A stretch of 64,000 bases of DNA from Pedobacter metabolipauper (GTDB lineage: Bacteria > Bacteroidota > Bacteroidia > Sphingobacteriales > Sphingobacteriaceae). Shown one piece after another: positions 45,270-52,222 of this stretch (within the stretch, counting starts at the first letter, position 1; each line of letters opens with the position of its first letter). The position numbers were made by a program, and so were the translations under genes. The stretch spans positions 497,601 through 561,600 of the forward strand of contig NZ_SNYC01000003.1 in the NCBI RefSeq assembly GCF_004362715.1. Reading direction: 5' to 3'. The notes beneath the pieces were generated by a model. It was given only the letters and a program-made list of their open reading frames with translations. It made no database searches and was not told where the DNA came from.

Positions 45270-47316
45270 CATATTACCAAAACGCTTTAGGAGAGGAGAG
45301 GTCGTAAAGAATGAACTTCTGTTATTGAAATATGTGCCATTTGATACCTGGGATGAGCAGATCGCAAAGCAAAAGCTTAACGAACTGTACCTCTCAATTA
45401 TTGAATTGGTAAACAAGGATATTAACTGGTATCATTTGTACAGAGCAAAAAAAGGATGTTGGTCAAAAACGATTCGTGTAACCTCAATAATTCTATTGAT
45501 AGGCAGCACGCTGATGCCCTACTTCGCTTCGCTTTGTAATTCACCGATAGCCATGCTGTATATAGGCTACATAATGGCTGGTTTTGGTGGTGGATTATTA
45601 CTGCTGGACCAATATTATGGTTTTTCTAATAGCTGGGTACGGTTTGTACTAACGGGAATGGATCTGGAGAATATGCGCAATGCATTTTTACAAAGCTGGC
45701 AGGTGTTGTATTTATCAAACGCCCCGCTTACCATTGATGGTTTTAAAAACATGGTTGATGCCCTTCTTAAATTTCACGCCGCATTTAATGGAGTGAAAAG
45801 AGCAGAGACAGAAAGCTGGGCCAAGGAATTTCAGCAGAACCTTAAGGGATTGATTGCGGCACTTAAAAATCAGAGCGACCAGCTTAAAACAAGTATAGAA
45901 GAGGAACGTATTAAAGAAAAGAACAAAGAAGCAGCAACAACGGATGGTTCAGGTGATCAAACTGTAGTTGAAGAAAACCGCATCGGTGACCTGTATTACT
46001 ATGCCGGAGATGAAAAGATTGGATTGACGCGTAATGGTACATCAGAATTTAAAACTAAGGATGGTCAAACCGTATCCGTAACTGAAAATCTCCTGGTTAA
46101 GTTTAAGCCAGAGATTACGCCACAGGAAATCAAAGATTATAATTTAGGGAATGATGTAACCGTGGTTTCTGCTATGGAAGGCCGGATCAATTATTATCTC
46201 CTTAAATCTGCTGGTAAATCGGCAGAACAAATTATAAAACTCGCTAATACATATCATGAAAATGAAATGGTTGAATTTGCCCAGCCAGATTTCATACGTG
46301 AATACCATAAATATGCTACAGTCAATGATCCAATGTATAACGCACAATGGGCTTTAAAAAATACCGGACAAAATGGCGGAACACCAGGAGAAGATATAAA
46401 TATAGAAGCTGCGTGGGCAATTACTCAAGGTTCTCCTGACATTATCATTTCAATAATAGATACCGGTGTAGACTATAAACATCCGGAATTAGATGTAACG
46501 CTGAAAAATGGCGAGTCAAAGTTAGTAATAGGATATGATGCTTTAAAAAATGATGATAAACAACAACAGCCTTTGCCTGGTGTATCTCATGGCACCAGTT
46601 GCGCAGGTATAGCGGCTGCATCTACAAATAACAACAAAGGTATAGCAGGAATCGCTCCCGGATGCAAGATCATGGGCATACGGGTTTTCAAAGATGACGA
46701 GTATTGTGCAAGCTGCGACAGTGCCATCGCAAACGGTATAACATGGGCTGTAGATCATGGGGCGGATGTTTTAAGCTGCAGCTGGGGAGGTATTGCACGT
46801 TCAAGCACAATTATCGATGCCCTTGATCATGCGTTAAATAGGGGAAGGAATGGAAAAGGATGTGTTGTTGTTTTTGCATCCGGGAATAACTACGGAGGAA
46901 ATTCTGATCTTCAGTTTCCAGCCGACTATGATGCGGTAATTACGGTTACAGCTTGTGACCATAAAGGGAATTTTAAATACTCTGGAAGTGGGGATGGATC
47001 TGGTTGGGGGAGCAATTATGGATCTAAGGTAGATCTATGCGCTCCAGGAACCGGTATCCAGACTTTAACAAATCTTTCAACTGGTGGCTATGACGATAGT
47101 TTTTTTGGAACATCTGCAGCAGCTCCGATGGTTGCTGCAACTGCAGCATTGATGCTTTCAGTAAATCCATCGCTGACGAGAAACGACGTTGAGAGTATTC
47201 TGCGAAAATCAGCAAGAGCTAAAGAGGGTAAGCCGAATAAGAAATATGGATATGGAATTTTAAATGCAGGAGAAGCTGTAAAGCAGGCAAGCTCCCTTTT
47301 TGCCCCAATTGTTTAA
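45253..47316 (+). CDS. SLATT-like two-TM domain fused to a subtilisin-like serine protease
   Basis: 687 residues. N-terminal part (1-160): basic start, amphipathic helix, two close transmembrane helices (about 73-93 and 97-118) and FGFSNSWVRFVL, the layout of SLATT 2TM effector domains. Then a coiled coil (about 185-228), a propeptide-like domain (about 245-350; NLLVKFKPEITPQEI), and a full S8 catalytic domain with Asp403 (IIDTGVD), His446 (SHGTSCAG), oxyanion Asn545 (ASGNN) and Ser621 (FGTSAAAP). There is no signal peptide. Positive charges before TM1 and after TM2 suggest both ends, and so the protease, face the cytoplasm. The start lies inside the previous gene. Family assignment of the 2TM part is from topology and motif memory. 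Confidence 0.8.
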   Translation: MKFLLNILPKRFRRGEVVKNELLLLKYVPFDTWDEQIAKQKLNELYLSIIELVNKDINWYHLYRAKKGCWSKTIRVTSIILLIGSTLMPYFASLCNSPIAMLYIGYIMAGFGGGLLLLDQYYGFSNSWVRFVLTGMDLENMRNAFLQSWQVLYLSNAPLTIDGFKNMVDALLKFHAAFNGVKRAETESWAKEFQQNLKGLIAALKNQSDQLKTSIEEERIKEKNKEAATTDGSGDQTVVEENRIGDLYYYAGDEKIGLTRNGTSEFKTKDGQTVSVTENLLVKFKPEITPQEIKDYNLGNDVTVVSAMEGRINYYLLKSAGKSAEQIIKLANTYHENEMVEFAQPDFIREYHKYATVNDPMYNAQWALKNTGQNGGTPGEDINIEAAWAITQGSPDIIISIIDTGVDYKHPELDVTLKNGESKLVIGYDALKNDDKQQQPLPGVSHGTSCAGIAAASTNNNKGIAGIAPGCKIMGIRVFKDDEYCASCDSAIANGITWAVDHGADVLSCSWGGIARSSTIIDALDHALNRGRNGKGCVVVFASGNNYGGNSDLQFPADYDAVITVTACDHKGNFKYSGSGDGSGWGSNYGSKVDLCAPGTGIQTLTNLSTGGYDDSFFGTSAAAPMVAATAALMLSVNPSLTRNDVESILRKSARAKEGKPNKKYGYGILNAGEAVKQASSLFAPIV

Positions 47317-47336
47317 CTAATACTAATCTCTTTATA

Positions 47337-49664
47337 ATGAAAAAATATCGGTTTGTAATTTTACTTTGCCTGAGTTTGATGGTGCTGAAATCATATTCGC
47401 AAAATGCTCTTCATTATGTATTTAATGAGAAAGGACAACTTCTTTCTGCACCACCCAGCATATTAACAGATCATAAAAAAACCAGGATATATTTTACAGT
47501 TACCGTTAGTCCGGAGTATAGAGCGCAGAGAACAATAGCCTGGTATAATCACTTTAAAAACCAGATTGGTTTGCTTAAAAAACTTACAGATGTAAAGGCT
47601 AGTGTAGGTCTGCCAGATACTGACGGAAAATTAAATGACAAAATAAATGCAGTTAAATACACCATGGCACAACAGCTGATTAAACTGCTTAAGAGTGATC
47701 AGGTTGCAATTGATATTTTATCAAAACAGCTGAATATAGCGAATGAGATTACAGAATTAGCGAAAATAGATTCGCCTAAGACCAGCATTTGGCTGCCTCA
47801 ATTAGAAGATTTAATGGTACCCGCATACGATTTAGTGACAGATCCGGAATTTCCAGTTCAATTTGGTCGGATCGGTGGAAAAAATGAGTGGAAATTCATG
47901 GCAACATTGGATCCAGTAAAGGTAGAGGAGCTTTCAATTTGTAAATTCAAGCTGGTTCAGAGTAATGAAAAATATCTAGCTGTTATCAAACAGCTAGCAA
48001 ACAATAAGATTCTTTCCGCATCGTTTAAAGATACCATACCAGATTTAAAGTCAACAAACCAATATATCGCAACAGGACTTAATCTTGTTTTTTTAGATCC
48101 GGATTTTCCTAAAAGAAAAATGATCCTGGATATTTTTAATAAGCAGCGCTCTGGAACTGCTTTGAGTATTGCCGAAAGTTCATTTATCACAAATGTGTCT
48201 TCGAATGAATTTAAGTATTTGAATGGTGAACTTAACAAGCTCATGAACTCACCAGAGCTCCAATTTTTTCGAGACGATAACCATATAAACTTTCTATTGC
48301 AGTTCTCCTGGTTGATTAATCCTCTTTCTTTATCAGCGAATCCTTTTAAAGACACCATTGAAAAAGATGATTTGGAAAAAATTAATGGAGATATAAAGAG
48401 GCTCGATGCTGAATTGAAGAAAAACAAAGAGGACTTAGCAAATATTAATCAGGAGCTTTTGATTTTAGAAAATAGATCCCGTGTAAGCGGGAGCAGTGTT
48501 CAAGAACTTCAACTGCTTAAGAATACTTATGCAAGTCGGTTGATAGATAAAACGAACACCCAAATTGCCATTGAAAAAATACAGGCAGATATTAAGGAGT
48601 TAAAAGATACTCCTGATCAGCTTAAGGCATCGAATATTATAAAAGATAATTTCCTGGTTAAAGATTCTCTACTATACGATGGCTTATTGTATATAAATCA
48701 CAAAACGGCACGGCCAAATCGAAATGGTTATGCGATCATTCGCCAGCATGACCGATTGAATGACTATCTATTAATGGGAAATGATAATAAAGTTCAGATC
48801 AACGAGACACAACGAATGTATGTGATGGTGCATAATTCATCTAAAGATGCCTCTTATCGGTTAAATACGACAATTACTTCAATTGCTGCAGATCAGGATT
48901 TAGGAGGTCTTGACAAATTAGCAAAGCAGGGTAATCTTGCAAGTGGCAGCCCAAACAAAAGCGATGACGCAAATGCAGCCTATCGGTTTTATCTGGTGTT
49001 GATGAATATCACTAAACCTTATGCATCTGGCATATTAAGACTGCCAATTTCACCGATTCATGATACCTCACCAAATTATGTTTCCAAATTGATTAACCAT
49101 GAATTGCCTGGAGAAGCACCCGCCATGGTAAACTACCAGATTATTGATAGCGCAACTTCGAAGAACCTGAGCCCGGAAAATATAACCTATCATTACCGGT
49201 TCAATAAACTGTATCGGTTCCGTATTAAAACAGGGATGACGTACAGCTTCATGGAACGAAATATGTATACCATAGACGCATCAGATAATTCAGCAACTTA
49301 TACTACAGACCGTGGCGGATTAGGAGCAACAGTAGGCGTGCAGGTATTTACTAAAAGACTTGATATACAAAGTGAAAAAATTCTTCCTCATGGTATCCTC
49401 CCTTTCTTTTATCTCGGCTATCAAATTACTGATGCTCCTGCAAATAACTTCCTGCTGGGCGGCGGTTGGGAAATCTACAGCGGCTTTGCCGTTACCGGTG
49501 GTGTACATTTTGGTAAAACGGAACGGCTTACCCTAAACGGAGGTGCACTCGCTACCACACATTATTACAAACGGGGTGCATTTATAGGCCTTTCCATCGG
49601 TTTACAAGCCTTTGATGCCATATTCAATAAAGCAAAACCTACTAACCTATTCACCAAACCATGA
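47337..49664 (+). CDS. Secreted protein with coiled coil and barrel-like C-terminus, unknown
   Basis: 775 residues. A signal peptide (MKKYRFVILLCLSLMVLKSYSQ) exports it. Residues about 60-330 are largely helical with an immunity-to-none-like unknown fold; about 345-425 is a strong coiled coil (EKINGDI-like, DLANINQELLILENR); about 560-640 looks beta-rich; and the last 150 residues alternate hydrophobic and polar residues with many aromatics and glycines (YRFRIKTGMTYSFMERNMY, NFLLGGGWEIYSGF, GAFIGLSIGLQAF), as in an outer-membrane barrel or its fragment. No enzyme motif seen. It follows the protease gene by 20 bp and overlaps the next by ATGA. Confidence 0.6.
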   Translation: MKKYRFVILLCLSLMVLKSYSQNALHYVFNEKGQLLSAPPSILTDHKKTRIYFTVTVSPEYRAQRTIAWYNHFKNQIGLLKKLTDVKASVGLPDTDGKLNDKINAVKYTMAQQLIKLLKSDQVAIDILSKQLNIANEITELAKIDSPKTSIWLPQLEDLMVPAYDLVTDPEFPVQFGRIGGKNEWKFMATLDPVKVEELSICKFKLVQSNEKYLAVIKQLANNKILSASFKDTIPDLKSTNQYIATGLNLVFLDPDFPKRKMILDIFNKQRSGTALSIAESSFITNVSSNEFKYLNGELNKLMNSPELQFFRDDNHINFLLQFSWLINPLSLSANPFKDTIEKDDLEKINGDIKRLDAELKKNKEDLANINQELLILENRSRVSGSSVQELQLLKNTYASRLIDKTNTQIAIEKIQADIKELKDTPDQLKASNIIKDNFLVKDSLLYDGLLYINHKTARPNRNGYAIIRQHDRLNDYLLMGNDNKVQINETQRMYVMVHNSSKDASYRLNTTITSIAADQDLGGLDKLAKQGNLASGSPNKSDDANAAYRFYLVLMNITKPYASGILRLPISPIHDTSPNYVSKLINHELPGEAPAMVNYQIIDSATSKNLSPENITYHYRFNKLYRFRIKTGMTYSFMERNMYTIDASDNSATYTTDRGGLGATVGVQVFTKRLDIQSEKILPHGILPFFYLGYQITDAPANNFLLGGGWEIYSGFAVTGGVHFGKTERLTLNGGALATTHYYKRGAFIGLSIGLQAFDAIFNKAKPTNLFTKP

Positions 49665-51016
49665 AAGCAAAACATCTGATTATTTTGTTGGCCGTATTGC
49701 TGACAATGTCCTGCGAGAAGCCCGCAGATCAAATTTTTAATGGCGATGCACACATCAGCGGTACCATTTACTATGAAAATATACTCACCGGTAGTCTGGA
49801 CACGGCTAAAACAGCAAAATTGGTAGTTACCAAGGATGGTATCGATCAGACCAACTATGTGGTTCAGCTTAAAAATGGAACGTTCGACTTAAACTTGCTC
49901 AGTAGTGGCAATTATAAGTTTAATATTACTTTTCAAACCAAAACTGCAGGTTTATTAAACGACAATGTATATACGTTGGATACCATACTAACCGTTAGCG
50001 AAAGCCAATTGCTTAAAGATCAGAATCTGCGGCTTAATATGGAAACTAGCCTGGTCGCCAATACTGCATTGCGTCTATTTATTAAAGATGATCAGAATGC
50101 TCCGCTGGCCAATGTACAGGTCTGCCTGTACTCAGATGCCCAAACGATATTAAAAAACAGGAATACTTGCGTGGGGAACATCAGAACCGGCATTACGAAT
50201 AAAAATGGGGTCGTTCTGTTCGACGGGCTCGAAGAACGGGCTTATTTTGCGGCAGCATATATTGCTGTAGGTAAAGATACCATCTCCAATAACCTCAGCG
50301 ATCAGACACCGTTGACCATACTGAAAAAGAATACCATCAATGAAACGACTATAAAATTGCAGACCCAGGTAAAACCAATTGCTACCTCCCTCAAAATCAC
50401 AGTTACCGATCAAAGTGGTGGTTACATTCAAAATGCAGAGATCTGCCTGTATTCTGATCTGGATCTCATTGCTCGGTACACCAATTGCTTTGGCAGTATC
50501 AAAAACGGAAGTAGTGATGCATTTGGTGTTTCTACCTTTACGGCCCTTCAGCCTTTAAAGTATTACATCTCTGCATTTAAAATTAGTGGTACGGATACCT
50601 TATCCAATATTGACTCCAGACTTTTACCGACAGCCGTACTAAATGTCAATGCAGTCAACACATTTAACGTGGTTCTGAAACCTCAAAACAAACCTCAGCC
50701 TCCGGCAGGCCCCACCACATTAAAAATAAATGTATATGATAAAAATGGCGCTTTAATTCCTAATGCAAATGTGTGCCTGTATTCTGATCCGGACCTTGTT
50801 ACCAAATACCAGGCCTGTGAGGGAAGTTTGAAAAGTGGATCTACCGATACCTTTGGAAGTATATCGTTTAAAGATCTTCAGCAGTTGAAATATTATGTTC
50901 GTGCCTACAAAGTAGTTCATGATCAGGACACGCTATCAAATAACGATACACGCAGAACACCTACAGGAGTACTTATTGGAAATTCGGTGAATGAGTTTAA
51001 TGTCGTGATTAAATAG
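49661..51016 (+). CDS. Lipoprotein with three cysteine-pair beta repeats
   Basis: 451 residues. The lipobox is LLTMSCEKP (Cys18). An N-terminal beta domain (about 28-130) is followed by three similar roughly 100-residue repeats (about 136-234, 243-340 and 353-451). Each contains CLYSD, a second Cys 14-15 residues later, a K/R-x-G-x-x-D/N-x-x-G turn and DTLSN or DTISN. Cys155/170, 262/276 and 372/386 could form disulfides outside the cytoplasm. The fold is probably carboxypeptidase-regulatory/Ig-like, i.e. a binding or stalk module. ATGA overlap with the upstream gene ties it into the SLATT-protease operon; it is the last gene. Confidence 0.75.
   Translation: MKAKHLIILLAVLLTMSCEKPADQIFNGDAHISGTIYYENILTGSLDTAKTAKLVVTKDGIDQTNYVVQLKNGTFDLNLLSSGNYKFNITFQTKTAGLLNDNVYTLDTILTVSESQLLKDQNLRLNMETSLVANTALRLFIKDDQNAPLANVQVCLYSDAQTILKNRNTCVGNIRTGITNKNGVVLFDGLEERAYFAAAYIAVGKDTISNNLSDQTPLTILKKNTINETTIKLQTQVKPIATSLKITVTDQSGGYIQNAEICLYSDLDLIARYTNCFGSIKNGSSDAFGVSTFTALQPLKYYISAFKISGTDTLSNIDSRLLPTAVLNVNAVNTFNVVLKPQNKPQPPAGPTTLKINVYDKNGALIPNANVCLYSDPDLVTKYQACEGSLKSGSTDTFGSISFKDLQQLKYYVRAYKVVHDQDTLSNNDTRRTPTGVLIGNSVNEFNVVIK
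50066..51013 (+). repeat. Three tandem protein-level repeats
   Basis: Segments 50066-50363, 50387-50680 and 50717-51013 encode the three cysteine-pair modules. Repeats 2 and 3 are close to each other (CLYSD, LKYY, DTLSN, VN-FNVV); repeat 1 is more diverged. Confidence 0.85.
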
Positions 51017-51018
51017 GC

Positions 51019-52089
51019 TTAACGCTTTCTTTTGATCACATATAAGCCTTCTCCGCCGCGATCTACTAAACTGGACGTGTAAGAAACATTGATAAAAGCA
51101 AGCTCGGTTTTATTGAACCAGGGTTGGGGTGTGGTATAAAGGTTAATGTGGAATTCAGCTTTTTTGAAGAAACCAATGTCTTTAGCCCCAACCTCTTTAA
51201 AGTTTAACAGTTCATTTTTATACTTTAAGGTAAAGTAACCTGTGCCGCCCCAGCTTAATGGTATATTGGTATAGGCGGCTTCACCGGCAATGAATTCTTT
51301 TTTGAAGTAGTTTAATGTAATGGGTTCTTTTGATCCTTCCCAATTGTACTTAATGCCCTCGTAATTGTTGTTGTGCTTATAGCTTAGCAGCGGGTATTTA
51401 TCTGTAATACTGCTTTTTAACGGGACGAACTGATTGCCTTTTTGCTTGAAGTTTTTAAAGTCGAGTTTATTTTCAGACGACATGTCCTGATAGATCCTGT
51501 CGTCGTTTTCAAGGGTATTCAAAGCCGTCCAGGTGCCGTTAATCCTAAAATAAAAGGTCAGGTAGTGCCAGTTCTCCGAGGGGTAATAATGTACGAAGTC
51601 TGCTGCAGCGTAGAATTTCTGAAAATTTTCATCCCAAACAGCGGCATCCATTTTGAAGTCCATGTTTAAGAATCCGGCAAACGGCTTTTTGGTTTTATCG
51701 CCATTTATGGCCCATTCCACATAATAATCTTTCCCAAACAAGGTTCCACCCGGATAAAAGTTGGTTACAAATGAACTGTCCGTCCGGAAAGAATCCAAGA
51801 GTTCGCCCTGGTTGTTGTATTTATAATAACCCAGTGTTTCATCGTTTACGTGAGCAGTCTCCACGATGGTATTCATTGATTTTGTATCAAAATCTATATT
51901 GGATAAACCGGTATATAGGAATTTAATTTCATAGTGTTCTGAAGATACACCTTCGTTTAAGTATGGATAGGAGTCCAGTTTACCTGGAAGCAGCATGGAT
52001 GAGATGCTGTAATTGATGGATTTAAAACCTAGCATATAAATTATAAAGAGCAATATAAAGACAATAATATAGGTTCTCTTTTTCTTCAT
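51019..52089 (-). CDS. Membrane-anchored protein of unknown function
   Basis: 356 residues. An N-terminal basic stretch and one hydrophobic helix (YIIVFILLFIIYMLGF) act as a signal anchor. The rest is a large extracytoplasmic domain rich in aromatic and Asn/Asp residues (FVHYYPSENWHYLTFYFRIN, WGGTGYFTLKYKNELLNFKE) that looks all-beta. I recognise no family and no catalytic motif. It converges with the SLATT-protease operon with only 2 bp between the stops, and is divergent from the VIT-domain gene. Confidence 0.65.
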   Translation of the reverse strand: MKKKRTYIIVFILLFIIYMLGFKSINYSISSMLLPGKLDSYPYLNEGVSSEHYEIKFLYTGLSNIDFDTKSMNTIVETAHVNDETLGYYKYNNQGELLDSFRTDSSFVTNFYPGGTLFGKDYYVEWAINGDKTKKPFAGFLNMDFKMDAAVWDENFQKFYAAADFVHYYPSENWHYLTFYFRINGTWTALNTLENDDRIYQDMSSENKLDFKNFKQKGNQFVPLKSSITDKYPLLSYKHNNNYEGIKYNWEGSKEPITLNYFKKEFIAGEAAYTNIPLSWGGTGYFTLKYKNELLNFKEVGAKDIGFFKKAEFHINLYTTPQPWFNKTELAFINVSYTSSLVDRGGEGLYVIKRKR

Positions 52090-52222
52090 AAGTTAAATAT
52101 AAACAATTCTTTAAGAAATTGTTAAGTCTTCATTGATCAGTAACGCAATTAATGAATTTAAATTACTGTCAATTTAATTATGGAAATCAGGAAGATTTTT
52201 CATCACTAATAAAAACAATCCT

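Noticed and set aside
47957..48427. Long open frame antisense to the secreted protein of the SLATT-protease operon
   Set aside because: No signal or family likeness, low-quality composition, and the opposite strand holds a clear exported protein in a coupled operon.
44913..51016. Reading the SLATT-protease operon as a classical CBASS locus
   Set aside because: No CD-NTase, ubiquitin-like or TRIP13/HORMA gene is present nearby, so the known system name does not apply.
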